Assembly: GCF_021228235.1 (NCBI RefSeq)
Contig: NZ_JAJQRG010000005.1
Span: forward strand, 248,001 to 312,000
Direction: 5' to 3'
DNA from: Pseudophaeobacter flagellatus
GTDB lineage: Bacteria; Pseudomonadota; Alphaproteobacteria; Rhodobacterales; Rhodobacteraceae
DNA length: 64,000 nucleotides
Shown here: positions 26,355-35,335 of the stretch, one piece after another
How the letters are laid out: the number at the start of each line of letters is the position of its first letter
How positions within the stretch are numbered: the first letter of the stretch is position 1
The notes under the pieces: model-generated
Told to the model about the DNA's origin: nothing
The model's database searches: none
What the model saw: only the letters and a program-made list of their open reading frames with translations
Position numbers and translations under genes: made by a program

Positions 26355-27359
26355 CTAGTCGCCATCCAATGAGTTGAAGCCCGCCAAGACCACAAGCGCC
26401 GTGCCGAGATCACTGGTGATCAGGGCACGTAGGTCATTGATCTCTTGCTGCAGGGCCTCAATGTGGATGCGTTTTGCGGGGGCCGCAACACCTGCAAGGA
26501 TGGGGTCCTCAAGTCGCAGCGCACGTAGGGTCGGCTTTTCAAAGGCGGCATCAAGGCGGGCAATCAGGGCCGCATCGCCATCTGCCAGCGCAGTTGCCAG
26601 CGGATGCAGCGCTTGCAGGGCCAGCACGATATGGTGTTGGCTGCGACCAGAGCGCCAGGCCTCGGCCCGTTTGGGGCGCGGCGCATCAAACCGCCCCAGC
26701 GGCCGCCCCAGCCGCATATCCGCCAGCATCTGCAGCCCTGTGTTCAGCGATTTGAACAGCTCCTGCTTGACCTCTGATTTGTCCTGATAGCGCCCGGTGG
26801 CATTGCGCATCTGCGCGGCATAACTGTTCTGCCAGTCCTGCTGGATCGCTCTGGCGGTTGTGGCGATATCCTGGGCCATGACGGCGGCCAGCGCGCAGCG
26901 ATAGGAAGCTGCGGGTGTCTTGGCGGCTGCGGGATCAAAATAGAGGAACTCCAGCGCATAAAACCCGCGCCCGGCGATTGAAGACTGCACAAAGGTTTTC
27001 GGCTCCAGCAGGGTGGGATCCGCTGCTTGCAGGTGTGTCGTCAGGGTTTTGGGGATCTTGCCACGGCTATCGGGCCAAAAGGCCAGGGCAAAGGCGCGGT
27101 TTTCGGTCTCGCTAGGGCCAAAGCGCAGGTGGCTGACACGGATCCAGTCATCAAAGGCTTGATCATAGGCATCCCGCAGCGTGCTCTCTTCGGGGGTGCA
27201 ATTGGTCTGCGCGGTCTGTGCCAGATACGCGCTGCTATCGACCAAGGCCTGCATTCCGGGCAGGATCTGATCGTCGAGAACCTCATCCACAACATCAGCC
27301 CGCAGCGCAGGCGGGGCAAGGCAGACAATGGCGGCGACGGCAAAAAGGAGGTGTTTCAC
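26355..27359 (-). CDS. Imelysin-family protein (second copy)
   Basis: 334 residues with a Sec signal peptide (KHLLFAVAAIVCLAPPALRA). Imelysins are periplasmic helical proteins linked to iron uptake. Here the usual GxHxxE region reads GRGFYALEFLYFD, keeping the Glu but replacing the His by Tyr. The GTG start at 27359 lies one base after the stop of the DUF1111 gene, with GGAAAG upstream. It sits between DUF1111 and DUF1513, the usual order of such clusters. Confidence 0.85.
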   Translation of the reverse strand: MKHLLFAVAAIVCLAPPALRADVVDEVLDDQILPGMQALVDSSAYLAQTAQTNCTPEESTLRDAYDQAFDDWIRVSHLRFGPSETENRAFALAFWPDSRGKIPKTLTTHLQAADPTLLEPKTFVQSSIAGRGFYALEFLYFDPAAAKTPAASYRCALAAVMAQDIATTARAIQQDWQNSYAAQMRNATGRYQDKSEVKQELFKSLNTGLQMLADMRLGRPLGRFDAPRPKRAEAWRSGRSQHHIVLALQALHPLATALADGDAALIARLDAAFEKPTLRALRLEDPILAGVAAPAKRIHIEALQQEINDLRALITSDLGTALVVLAGFNSLDGD

Positions 27360-27360
27360 A

Positions 27361-28953
27361 TCAAAGACTTTCCAAGAAACGAAGAAGAGCAGCGCGATCC
27401 GCTGGGGTAAGGGCGATGACCCGGTTGCGCGCAGGCTCTGCCTCGCCGCCATGCCAGAGCACGGCTTCCAGCAAGCTGCGGGCGCGCCCGTCGTGCAGGT
27501 AGGTTGCATTGGGGTTGATCTGTCGCGTCAGGCCAATCCCCCAGAGCGGCGGCGTGCGCCATTCCCGGCCCGTCGCGCGGCCCTCGGGGCGATTGTCGGC
27601 CAGATCCGGCCCCATGTCATGCAGCAAGAGGTCGCTATAGGGCCAGATCAGCTGAAAGCTGTTTTCCGGACGATCTGTCAGCCGCTGGGTGACAAATTTG
27701 GGCTGATGGCAACCGATGCAGCCGCTGCCATAGAACAGGGCCTTGCCGCGCAACACCTGCGGGTCGTCCAGGTCGCGCCGGGCAGGCACGGCAAGGTTGC
27801 GGGCGTAAAAGGTCACTAGATCCATATTGGCCTGATCGATTTCTGTGCCGCGTATATCACCATCGCCGTGCGGCGTCGTAAGGCAGTCTGTTTGGGCGGC
27901 GGTGCAATCGCCCGCAGCAGCGCCAAACAGCGGCGTTGAAATGCCGATATCGCCGGAAAAGGCCGCCGCTGACTGCTGATGCAGCGTGGGCATTCCGGCC
28001 TTATGGCCGAATCGCCCCAGCATGATCTGGTCGTACTCGGCCGACCAAACCAGGTTGGCGCGCCCGGATATGCCGTCGCCATCGGCGTCGGCCTCATCTA
28101 CATTGGCCAGGATATCAGCGGTTGAAATTGCCTCGATCAAGCCAAGGCCGATCATCGGCGGCGCCAGCCGGGGCGACAGCATCGCATCCGGGTGCAGCGG
28201 CCCATACCCCAGCGCGGCGGCGGTGTAGGTTGGGCGGCGCAGGGTGACGCTTTCGCCGCAAGCCAAGGTCAGGGTTTGCGGGGTATAGCTGACCCGCAGG
28301 CGGTATTCCGCGGGCACACCGGGGCGGGAAAAATCCTGCAGCTGGCCGCCATAGTTCGGGTCCGGCGCGGTGCCAATATAGTCGCGCACGGCGCGCATCT
28401 GCACAGGTGGTGGTGCAGGGATTGAGACGCGCAAAAACATCGAGGCGGCGCGGTAATCCAGGTCTTGCGGCACCTGGCCGCGCCCGTCCTTGATATGGCA
28501 GCGCTGACAGGACCGCGCATTATACAGCGGCCCCAACCCATCTGACGCAAGCGTCGAGGCCGGGGAAAACACCCAGATTTTTTTGAACAATCCATTGCCC
28601 AGCTTGAAGGCCAGTTCCTGTTCAAAAGAGAGATTGGCACCATGTTGCGAAAAGGCGGTGGTGTCGCTGCGCGCGGGCACGGTGGCGCTGCCGGCGGGAC
28701 GGGCCTCAAAGGCTTCGGGAGCGGTGAAATCCAGTGTCGGCGCGGTGGCGGCTGCGATACGGGTCTGTTCTGCGGCGCTGCGAGGCAGGCTGTTCAGATG
28801 CGGATCCGACAGGGGGATCGACGAGAGTTTAAAGACGGGTTCCCCAGCGCATGCAGGGGCAAGACCGGCAAAGGGGGTGGCCACCGCCAGAGCGGTAACC
28901 ACCAAGAAATTACTCTTCGACCGCTTCCATTTTGGTGGCGTTGAGCTGTGCAT
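27361..28953 (-). CDS. DUF1111 di-heme c-type cytochrome (thiol oxidoreductase-like)
   Basis: About 530 residues. The N-terminus has a Lys/Arg-rich stretch (KWKRSKSN), a hydrophobic core and an ACA-GE cleavage site, so it is periplasmic. Two heme c motifs are present: CQRCH, in the middle of the N-terminal half, and CIGCH, near the C-terminus. The family resembles di-heme peroxidases and is commonly fused or adjacent to imelysins in iron loci, possibly controlling iron redox state during uptake. With ATG 28953 the gene overlaps the end of bfr by 44 bases; TTG/GTG starts near 28900 are alternatives with a shorter signal. Confidence 0.85.
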   Translation of the reverse strand: MHSSTPPKWKRSKSNFLVVTALAVATPFAGLAPACAGEPVFKLSSIPLSDPHLNSLPRSAAEQTRIAAATAPTLDFTAPEAFEARPAGSATVPARSDTTAFSQHGANLSFEQELAFKLGNGLFKKIWVFSPASTLASDGLGPLYNARSCQRCHIKDGRGQVPQDLDYRAASMFLRVSIPAPPPVQMRAVRDYIGTAPDPNYGGQLQDFSRPGVPAEYRLRVSYTPQTLTLACGESVTLRRPTYTAAALGYGPLHPDAMLSPRLAPPMIGLGLIEAISTADILANVDEADADGDGISGRANLVWSAEYDQIMLGRFGHKAGMPTLHQQSAAAFSGDIGISTPLFGAAAGDCTAAQTDCLTTPHGDGDIRGTEIDQANMDLVTFYARNLAVPARRDLDDPQVLRGKALFYGSGCIGCHQPKFVTQRLTDRPENSFQLIWPYSDLLLHDMGPDLADNRPEGRATGREWRTPPLWGIGLTRQINPNATYLHDGRARSLLEAVLWHGGEAEPARNRVIALTPADRAALLRFLESL

Positions 28954-29398
28954 AGTTTTCGGCGCCAATTCGGTCGTGCAGGTCTAGCTGGGTTTCGAGG
29001 AAGTCGATATGACCTTCTTCGTCTGCCATCAATGTTTCAAACAGTTTCATGGTGACGTAATCACCCGCCTGGTTGCAGATCTCGCGGGCCTCTTTGTAGA
29101 GTGCGCGGGCACTTTCTTCCGCCGCCAGGTCACATTCCAGCGTTTCCTTGGGCGTCTGGCCAATGCGCAGCGGATCCAGCTTTTGCAGGTTCGGATGACC
29201 GCCAAGGAACAAAATACGTTCGATCAGATTATCCGCATGCTGCATCTCTTCGATGCTTTCCTCGCGGCTTTTCTTGGCCATGCTGCCAAGACCCCAATCG
29301 TCCTGTAGGCGATAATGGAGCCAGTACTGGCTGACAGCTGTCAGCTCATGTCGCAGCGCTTTGTTGAGGTAGTCGATGACTTTGGGGTCGCCCTTCAT
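28910..29398 (-). CDS. bfr: Bacterioferritin
   Basis: 162 residues, the usual length. All ferroxidase ligands are present at canonical positions: Glu18, Glu51, His54, Glu94, Glu127 and His130. Met52, the heme ligand at the subunit interface, is also there. It stores iron as a ferric mineral in a 24-mer cytoplasmic cage. It follows bfd and overlaps both neighbours, embedding iron storage within an uptake operon. GGAGATCACCT supplies the ribosome binding site. Confidence 0.96.
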   Translation of the reverse strand: MKGDPKVIDYLNKALRHELTAVSQYWLHYRLQDDWGLGSMAKKSREESIEEMQHADNLIERILFLGGHPNLQKLDPLRIGQTPKETLECDLAAEESARALYKEAREICNQAGDYVTMKLFETLMADEEGHIDFLETQLDLHDRIGAENYAQLNATKMEAVEE

Positions 29399-29639
29399 AG
29401 GTGATCTCCTGATTTGTGCGGCGGCGCAGGTTCTGTAATTGCGCCGGTACGTTCACCTTATCATTGCTGCGCATGGTGTCGAGGAAGAGTGGCATGCATC
29501 CGCCACAATCAGCCGCTTTCCCAAGGGCATGGTAGATTTTGCCGGGGGTGATGATGGTCTCTGGGTCGGCGCTGCGCATCCAGTCGATGGCGGCGTGGAT
29601 ATCGTGATCAGAGATAGAGGTGCAGTGGCAGATAATCAT
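29346..29639 (-). CDS. bfd: Bacterioferritin-associated ferredoxin (2Fe-2S)
   Basis: 97 residues from ATG 29639. The N-terminal IICHC and later CGGC (C4, C6, C45, C48) are the four 2Fe-2S ligands of Bfd, which reduces bacterioferritin to release stored iron. It is longer than the roughly 64-residue E. coli protein: the frame runs on past LRRRTNQE into the first 53 bases of bfr. A start at 29690 would add an unsupported 17-residue leader. Confidence 0.88.
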   Translation of the reverse strand: MIICHCTSISDHDIHAAIDWMRSADPETIITPGKIYHALGKAADCGGCMPLFLDTMRSNDKVNVPAQLQNLRRRTNQEITYEGRPQSHRLPQQSAAT

Positions 29640-29885
29640 GCGAGGGTCCCAAGGATGTGTCTCGTGGGGGGTGGTCTGAATATCCGACAAAAATAATGGG
29701 TTTTCAAGAGTGAAATTCTGAGCGTTTTAGTCGGGCACGAATTTTCGCCGGTATCCCCTGTAAAATCGCGCTCCTTCTTTTCGGTTTTGGCCTGTTTATA
29801 TGCGCGGCTTCTGGTCTGATCCGCAAAACCTGACCGGCCGACCCCGAAAAAAGGATAGCCAGCCAGTCAGGCCTGATTTTTGGGG
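29640..29885. other. Intergenic region between porin and bfd
   Basis: About 245 bases without a gene, locally AT-rich around 29690-29730. It probably holds the bfd-bfr promoter; I could not support a specific Irr or RirA box. A palindromic TCAGGCCTGA near 29870 follows the porin stop and may belong to its terminator. Confidence 0.4.
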
Positions 29886-30902
29886 TTAGCTGCCCAATGG
29901 AACCACCAGATTGAGGCCAAGAATAGTGTCTTTGATGCCGCTGTCGTCCTGATAGGCCAGTGCGCCACCCAGGGTCATCCCGTTCTGGAACTCGTACTCC
30001 GCCGCGATCGAGTGCAGATCTGTCTTGCCGCCTGCGTCAAGATCCCGTTGCGACAGAGTGCCAGAAAGGGTCAGGTCGCCGATAGCATAGGCGGCGTTGA
30101 GGGTGGCAAAGGTCGCGTCATCCACGCCGCCGCCAAAATTGTCAAAGCTGGCAAATTCGGCAAAGAGATCAAGGCCAATGTCAAAGCTATGACCAAGACC
30201 AACCACGATCCCCCGTTCGTCATCCACATCGCCGGTTCCAGCGCTCAGGTGGCGGGCACCAGCGTGGAAACGGGTCCCGTCAACTTCATGGGCCCACTGA
30301 ATGGCAAAGTTGTCGAGGTTGCCAGTGTTGCCCGCGCCGCCTGCGTCGGACCTGTTGCGGCCCCGATCTGTGCCCCAGGACCGGCTTAGCCCCGTGTCAT
30401 CGGCGAAAAAAATACCAAAGGACAGGGTGCCTGCGCCGTTCAGTTCCACATCGGCCAAAACGCCGATCTGCTCTGCCAGTTCATAATCTTCGGCCAGGGT
30501 GCCGCCAAAGAAGCCAGCCGTATCGTCCCAGGCGGTGCCAAAGACAGGGTGTAGTTTGCCAAGTGTCACCGTGGTGGACTGACCCAGACCAAAGCTGAGG
30601 CCGAGCTCTTCAATATAGAGCCCCATATCGTCAAAGCTGCGGTCTACAGTTGGATCTGTCACGCTCTCGGCGGTGAGGGTGGAAAAGATCGAAACGCCAG
30701 AGCCAAATGTATAGGTGCCGGTGGCGGTGATGATGGCATAGGTGTTGCGGATTTCATTGCCTGCAACATCAGAAGAGACAACCTGTTCGTTGCCGATTTC
30801 GATTTCGCCTTCCCAGGAGAAACCTTGTTCCGCCAGGGCCACATTGGCGCACAGCAGCAGGGGCGCGCCAAAGGCCAGCGCAGCAGTTGTATTTCGTGTC
30901 AT
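29886..30902 (-). CDS. Porin-like outer-membrane protein
   Basis: 338 residues. A Sec signal peptide (ALAFGAPLLLCANVALA) is followed by alternating amphipathic strands rich in Gly, Asp and Asn, such as GTYTFGSGVSIFSTL and LDLFAEFASFDN. It ends with a short beta strand (LGLNLVVPLGS), as in outer-membrane barrels. It lies directly downstream of an imelysin, suggesting an outer-membrane route in iron acquisition. The specific porin family was not identified, and no TonB-dependent features are present. Confidence 0.7.
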   Translation of the reverse strand: MTRNTTAALAFGAPLLLCANVALAEQGFSWEGEIEIGNEQVVSSDVAGNEIRNTYAIITATGTYTFGSGVSIFSTLTAESVTDPTVDRSFDDMGLYIEELGLSFGLGQSTTVTLGKLHPVFGTAWDDTAGFFGGTLAEDYELAEQIGVLADVELNGAGTLSFGIFFADDTGLSRSWGTDRGRNRSDAGGAGNTGNLDNFAIQWAHEVDGTRFHAGARHLSAGTGDVDDERGIVVGLGHSFDIGLDLFAEFASFDNFGGGVDDATFATLNAAYAIGDLTLSGTLSQRDLDAGGKTDLHSIAAEYEFQNGMTLGGALAYQDDSGIKDTILGLNLVVPLGS

Positions 30903-30988
30903 TTCAGGAGATTTCTTTGCTGGAAAAGGGGGCGGGCGGGCAGACACGCTGGCTGCCCCCTTTTATGTTTTGGTATTATTATAGAGGG

Positions 30989-32257
30989 TTACTGGAAAAC
31001 CGCATTGGGATTATCCAAGCTGTCAGAACCTTCGAAGGCCAGGCCATCCAGGTCGAGAACTTTAACCACGCGTTCAATGGATCGTGTCTGATCGACCAGG
31101 CCATTGACGCCACCCATGATCAGGGCTTCGCCAGCAGCATTGCCCTGTTCCAGCATCTGATCATAGGAAAAGCCTGCCTCGGCGGTGGTTTTGATGCGGC
31201 CCAGGGCCTGCATGGTGGTGGACAGTTTGCGGCGCAATTCGCTGTCCAGATCGGCGTCGGCTGCGGCGACCAGATCCGACAGCGACGGGCCAGAGACCAG
31301 TGCGCCATTCACCCGCACATATTCACCCAGATAGACGTTCTGCACCCCAAGCCCATCGTAGTAGTGGCTGTTGTGGGTGTTGTCGGAAAAGCAGTCGTGC
31401 TCTTCTTCCGGATCGTTGAGCATCAGGCCCAGCCGCATGCGTTCGCCGGCCTGCTCGCCATAAGACAGTGACCCCATGCCGGTCAGCATGGCCGAAATGC
31501 CTGCACTTTCATCCGCCAGCAGGGTGCTGCGGGCCGCGCCGGTGTCGGACCACTGCGCCGCCATCCAGTCCAGATCAGCGACCAGCAGATCGGTTGCGGC
31601 CTTCAGGTAGGCACCACGTCGATCACAATTGCCATTGCTACAGGTTTCGCCTGCCGCATAGTCGGTCCAGCTGCGCTGGCCCGCGCCGGGGTTGGTGCCG
31701 TTCAGATCCTGCCCCCAGAGCAGGAATTCAATGGCGTGGTAGCCAGTGGCCACATTGGCCTCGACGCCATCTGCTTCGTGCAGGGTCTCGGCGAGCAGGA
31801 CAGGGGTGATTTCGCTGGTGTCGATGGTTTTGCCCGAGAGTTCAAAGGCCGGGTTGGCCACCACATTCAGCGCCGCCAGGGCATTTTCGTTGGTGGCCCC
31901 GCCATAAGAGGCATCTGTATAGTCAATCAGACCTTCATCCAGCGGCCAGGCGTTTACCTTGCCTTCCCACTCATCGACGATGGCATTGCCAAAGCGAAAG
32001 ACTTCGGATTGCTGATAGGGCACACGCGCGGCCAGCCAGGCCTGGCGCGCGGCGGTCAGGGCCTCGGCTGAAGGCGCGGCTATCAGGGCCTCGACGGCGG
32101 CCTGCAGGGTCTGCGCCGTCGACAGGCTGTCTTGGTATTTCGCCTGGGCGATATTGGCGTAGTTGGTCAAAACACCGCTGGCATCGGCGGCCAGGGCCGA
32201 GGTGCTGCCAAGGGCAAGACCTGCCAGAGCGGAGCCCGTCAGAAACAGAGATTTCAT
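30989..32257 (-). CDS. Imelysin-family periplasmic iron-uptake protein (IrpA-like)
   Basis: 422 residues. A Sec signal peptide (LTGSALAGLALGSTSALA) is followed by the imelysin/M75 fold, with the intact GYHAIEFLLWGQDLNG motif (GxHxxE) and two Cys in AGETCSNGNC. Family members such as IrpA are linked to iron acquisition, and true peptidase activity is doubtful. It lies 48 bases after the cysteine-bearing unknown gene and is the first large gene of the iron run. Confidence 0.9.
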   Translation of the reverse strand: MKSLFLTGSALAGLALGSTSALAADASGVLTNYANIAQAKYQDSLSTAQTLQAAVEALIAAPSAEALTAARQAWLAARVPYQQSEVFRFGNAIVDEWEGKVNAWPLDEGLIDYTDASYGGATNENALAALNVVANPAFELSGKTIDTSEITPVLLAETLHEADGVEANVATGYHAIEFLLWGQDLNGTNPGAGQRSWTDYAAGETCSNGNCDRRGAYLKAATDLLVADLDWMAAQWSDTGAARSTLLADESAGISAMLTGMGSLSYGEQAGERMRLGLMLNDPEEEHDCFSDNTHNSHYYDGLGVQNVYLGEYVRVNGALVSGPSLSDLVAAADADLDSELRRKLSTTMQALGRIKTTAEAGFSYDQMLEQGNAAGEALIMGGVNGLVDQTRSIERVVKVLDLDGLAFEGSDSLDNPNAVFQ

Positions 32258-32305
32258 ATATAAAGTCCTTGATGGTTTTGCGGAGTGGGTCGGTTGAAAA
32301 GGGGA

Positions 32306-32785
32306 TCAATGCAGGGTTGCAGCTTCCGGACGATAGTGACGCCGTAATGGGGCTCTACCGGCGAGATGTTGCAAAAACAGACCGGTCTGGGCCGCAAGGG
32401 CGCTGAGCGCCCGGGCCTTTTGCGGTGCGACAAGCAGCGCCGCAAGGAGGTCGGCATCGGCGGCCTCGCCCTGGGTTGCCGCAGCGACAAGATTGGCAAA
32501 ACAATTCTCGTCAGCGCCCAGGCAGGAGCAGGTCATGCCGTGACGGATCAGCGGGCGGCGGCCATGGGTGACGCAAAAATCACAAAGCCTGCCAAAGCTG
32601 TCATAGGCGCTTTGGGCGCTGTCGGGGCCAAGGCTGTTGCAAAAGGCCTGCTGAAGATCGGCGCGGGCCGATGGGCCGCTGAACCAATAGCGAAAATACC
32701 GCACCGTCCCCGCCTCTAGCGGGGGAAGATCGGCCAGCAGGCCGACAGCAGCGCCGCCGCGAAGGGAGGTCTGCGGCTGAGTCAT
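32306..32785 (-). CDS. Unknown cysteine-bearing protein between hemP and imelysin
   Basis: 159 residues, no signal peptide or membrane segment seen. A central cluster has CDFC, then CSCLGADENC, so six or so Cys with spacing that could bind an Fe-S cluster, zinc or heme. The flanks are Leu/Ala-rich helical sequence. Its ATG overlaps the hemP stop (ATGA), so it is translationally coupled to a heme-uptake gene. I do not recognise the family; a cytoplasmic iron or heme sensing or handling role is inference from context. Confidence 0.75.
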   Translation of the reverse strand: MTQPQTSLRGGAAVGLLADLPPLEAGTVRYFRYWFSGPSARADLQQAFCNSLGPDSAQSAYDSFGRLCDFCVTHGRRPLIRHGMTCSCLGADENCFANLVAAATQGEAADADLLAALLVAPQKARALSALAAQTGLFLQHLAGRAPLRRHYRPEAATLH

Positions 32786-32952
32786 TTTGTCAGGATCAGC
32801 TTTCCGGCTCGGGTGATGCGCAGGCTGTAGATCTGACCATTGAGCAGAATGCGCGCCTGAATGCCGCCGCGCGTCAGGTCCTCTGCGTGATAGGTCGGGA
32901 AAACTTCGGGGGTGGCGGTGGTTGCCACCGGATCAGATGTCATCTGGTTCAT
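32782..32952 (-). CDS. hemP: HemP-family hemin uptake protein
   Basis: 56 residues from ATG 32952. The C-terminal half, with GGIQARILLNGQIYSLRITR followed by AGKLILTK, is the HemP/HmuP domain. HemP-type proteins accompany heme uptake genes and, in some rhizobia, activate their expression. No heme receptor or ABC transporter is adjacent; instead it heads an imelysin locus. The ATG overlaps the stop of an upstream 70-codon ORF. A longer frame (ATG 32994) exists but lacks a clear ribosome binding site. Confidence 0.85.
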   Translation of the reverse strand: MNQMTSDPVATTATPEVFPTYHAEDLTRGGIQARILLNGQIYSLRITRAGKLILTK

Positions 32953-33161
32953 AAGGATTGCCCATTGTTGAAGTCCGCCTTGTCCAAGAGCCATTCCAGA
33001 TTTGCGTCCGCCGGGGGGAACCCGATCAAGGACAACTCGGCCAGCTCGGGGCTGGAGAGGGGGTCGCGGTCGGCGCCCGGCGTGGTCTGATATGTATCAG
33101 GCCTGGCCTTGGGGGGAAGGCGGGGTAGGGCCGTGCGAGACTGGAGAGGCTTGGTCGACAT
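32949..33161 (-). CDS. Small ORF translationally coupled to hemP
   Basis: 70 codons; the product is basic at the N-terminus and acidic at the C-terminus (LEWLLDKADFNNG). Its TGA overlaps the hemP ATG (ATGA), the same coupling used by the next genes, which is the main reason to consider it real. No strong ribosome binding site precedes the ATG at 33161, and I recognise no family. It may be a small protein or a regulatory leader for hemP. Confidence 0.5.
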   Translation of the reverse strand: MSTKPLQSRTALPRLPPKARPDTYQTTPGADRDPLSSPELAELSLIGFPPADANLEWLLDKADFNNGQSL

Positions 33162-33478
33162 TGCGGCGATTTCTAAGTTGTGAAGCTGCGGTGGGCTGGC
33201 CTGTCGAGTCAGGTTGGCTAGGTCTTTTATATCTTATTATTTTAATCAGGAAACCCTTTCTGACTGTTTTTATCGGAAAAAGTATCTCAAGAAAATATCT
33301 ATGCATACCTGCTTGTCATATTTGCGGGGGGACTGGACGCGGAATGTCTCGCGGCCGTGGCGGGCATCGGTGGATCAGGGGCTAACAAAAGGAAAAGCCC
33401 ACCTGAAGTCAGGCGGGCTTTGCAGATTGTGGCGGGCCTGAGGGCCCGCCGGATTGGAATTTGTTGCGCGGGAGCGGA
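33162..33478. other. Intergenic region: metG terminator and probable iron-operon promoter
   Basis: No gene seen. 33220-33315 is strikingly AT-rich with TATAAA-like runs on the minus strand, the best candidate promoter region for the leftward hemP-imelysin operon. No specific iron-responsive box could be supported. The metG terminator lies at 33393-33421. Confidence 0.4.
33393..33421 (-). terminator. metG terminator
   Basis: On the minus strand AAAGCCC-G-CCTGA and TCAGG-T-GGGCTTTT form a strong stem followed by TTTTCC. It lies about 60 bases beyond the metG stop. A second GC-rich hairpin (GCGGGCC/GGGCCCGC) lies between them near 33432-33452. Confidence 0.8.
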
Positions 33479-35197
33479 TTAATCGCGGCTACCGGCGAAC
33501 CGGGCCTGCCAGTCTTCGCGCTCTTCGTCGGTGATCTTGGCAAAAAGGTTTTCTGGCACCGTAAAGCCATGGCCTGCAGGCAGTGCAGCCAGGGCGGTTT
33601 CTATGTCACTGGGCCAGCTGTTATCGGTGCAGTTCAGGGCCTGCATCAGGGTGGCGCTGGCGGTGGGAATGAAAGGTGCGCTCAACACGGCATAAAGACG
33701 GATCAGGTTGAGCCCCAGGCGCACCTGTGCTGCGGCCTGGTCGGGGTCGGTCTTGAAGGTGGACCAAGGGGCCGTGCTTTGCAGATATTCATTGCCAGCC
33801 ACCCAGATGGCGCGCAGTTCTTGCGCGGATTTGCGCACTTCCATGTTTTCCATGTGCTGCTCATAGGCGCGGACCCGTTTGGTCAGATCTTCCATCAATG
33901 CCTGCTCTGCTGCGCCGTAGCTGCCGGCCTCGGGAACGGCTTCGCCAAACTTGGAACGGCAGAATTTGGTGATGCGGCTGACAAAATTGCCCAGAACATC
34001 CGCCAGATCCTTATTGGTGGACTGCTGGAAGTTTTCCCAGGTGAATTCAGCGTCAGAGCTCTCGGGGGCGTGGCTGAGCAACCACCAGCGCCAGTAGTCG
34101 GCAGGCAGCAGTTCAAGCGCCTGATCCATGAAGATGCCACGTCCCTGGCTGGTAGAGAACTGGCCGCCATCATAATTCAGATAGTTGAAGCTTTTCAGGT
34201 GGTCGACCAGTTTCCAAGGCTCGCCAGAGCCCAGGATGGTGGCCGGGAAGGACAGGGTGTGGAAGGGCACGTTGTCTTTGCCCATGAACTGGACATATTT
34301 CACATCTTCGGCGCCCATGTCGGTGCGCCACCAGCGCTGCCAGTCGGCATCGGTTTTGCCATTGGCTTCGGCCCATTCGCCGGCGGCGGCGATATATTCG
34401 ATGGGGGCGTCGAACCAGACGTAAAAGACCTTGCCCTCCATGCCGGGCCAGTCTTCGTTGCCCTTTTTCACCGGAATGCCCCAGTCCAGATCGCGGGTGA
34501 TGCCCCGATCCTGCAGGCCGTCGCCATCGTGCAGCCATTTCTTGGCAATAGAGGTGGTCAGTATCGGCCAGTCAGCTTTGCTGTCGATCCAGGCGTTTAG
34601 CTGGTCTTTCATCTGGGATTGGCACAGGAACAGATGTTTGGTCGCGCGGACCTCCAGATCGGTTGAGCCTGAAATGGCCGAGCGCGGATTGATCAGATCG
34701 GTGGGATCCAGTTGTTTGGTGCATTCTTCACACTGATCGCCGCGTGCCTTTTCAAAGCCGCAGTTGGGGCAGGTGCCTTCAACATAGCGGTCGGGCAGAA
34801 ACCGGCCATCCGCATGAGAATAGATCTGGCTGTCATCAACTTCGCGGATCAGGCCGGCCTCGGCCAGCTTGCCGGCAAAATGCTGGGTCAAGGCATGATT
34901 TTGCGGGCTGGAAGAGCGGCCAAAGTGGTCAAAGCTAAGGCCGAACCCCTTGGCAATATCAGCCTGGATCTGGTGCATTTCGGCGCAGAATTCCGCAACC
35001 GGTTTGTCGGCCTTGGCGGCGGCCAGCTCTGCCGGGGTGCCATGTTCATCTGTGGCGCAGAGAAACAGTACTTCGTTGCCAATGCTGCGCTGGTAGCGGG
35101 CATAGAGATCAGCTGGAAGCTGACTGCCAACCAGATTGCCCAGGTGCTTGATCCCATTGATATAGGGAATTGCTGAAGTAATCAGAACGCGTGCCAT
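33479..35197 (-). CDS. metG: Methionyl-tRNA synthetase
   Basis: 572 residues. It charges tRNA-Met. The class I HIGH equivalent is HLGN at residues 18-21. A zinc knuckle with CPNCG and CEECTK follows, and the KMSKS position is occupied by FSTSQGRG. The C-terminal anticodon-binding domain is present, without an EMAP-like extension. The altered KMSKS lacks its lysines, a form I recall in alphaproteobacterial enzymes. It is a single gene with its own terminator. Confidence 0.95.
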   Translation of the reverse strand: MARVLITSAIPYINGIKHLGNLVGSQLPADLYARYQRSIGNEVLFLCATDEHGTPAELAAAKADKPVAEFCAEMHQIQADIAKGFGLSFDHFGRSSSPQNHALTQHFAGKLAEAGLIREVDDSQIYSHADGRFLPDRYVEGTCPNCGFEKARGDQCEECTKQLDPTDLINPRSAISGSTDLEVRATKHLFLCQSQMKDQLNAWIDSKADWPILTTSIAKKWLHDGDGLQDRGITRDLDWGIPVKKGNEDWPGMEGKVFYVWFDAPIEYIAAAGEWAEANGKTDADWQRWWRTDMGAEDVKYVQFMGKDNVPFHTLSFPATILGSGEPWKLVDHLKSFNYLNYDGGQFSTSQGRGIFMDQALELLPADYWRWWLLSHAPESSDAEFTWENFQQSTNKDLADVLGNFVSRITKFCRSKFGEAVPEAGSYGAAEQALMEDLTKRVRAYEQHMENMEVRKSAQELRAIWVAGNEYLQSTAPWSTFKTDPDQAAAQVRLGLNLIRLYAVLSAPFIPTASATLMQALNCTDNSWPSDIETALAALPAGHGFTVPENLFAKITDEEREDWQARFAGSRD

Positions 35198-35335
35198 GCC
35201 ATCTACCCATGTGTAAAGTCAAAGCTGCGTCTACCCCATGCAGCGCGGCGCGAAAACCCCGGCTGAGCCATTGGCGGGAAATTTTGGTGCCATAGCGGCG
35301 CGAAGGATGTGTCCCGATAGGGGGGTAGGGCCTGG

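Noticed and set aside
33461-34600. 379-codon plus-strand open frame opposite metG
   Set aside because: Antisense shadow of a well-supported metG; Gly/His-rich composition typical of reverse-frame artefacts.
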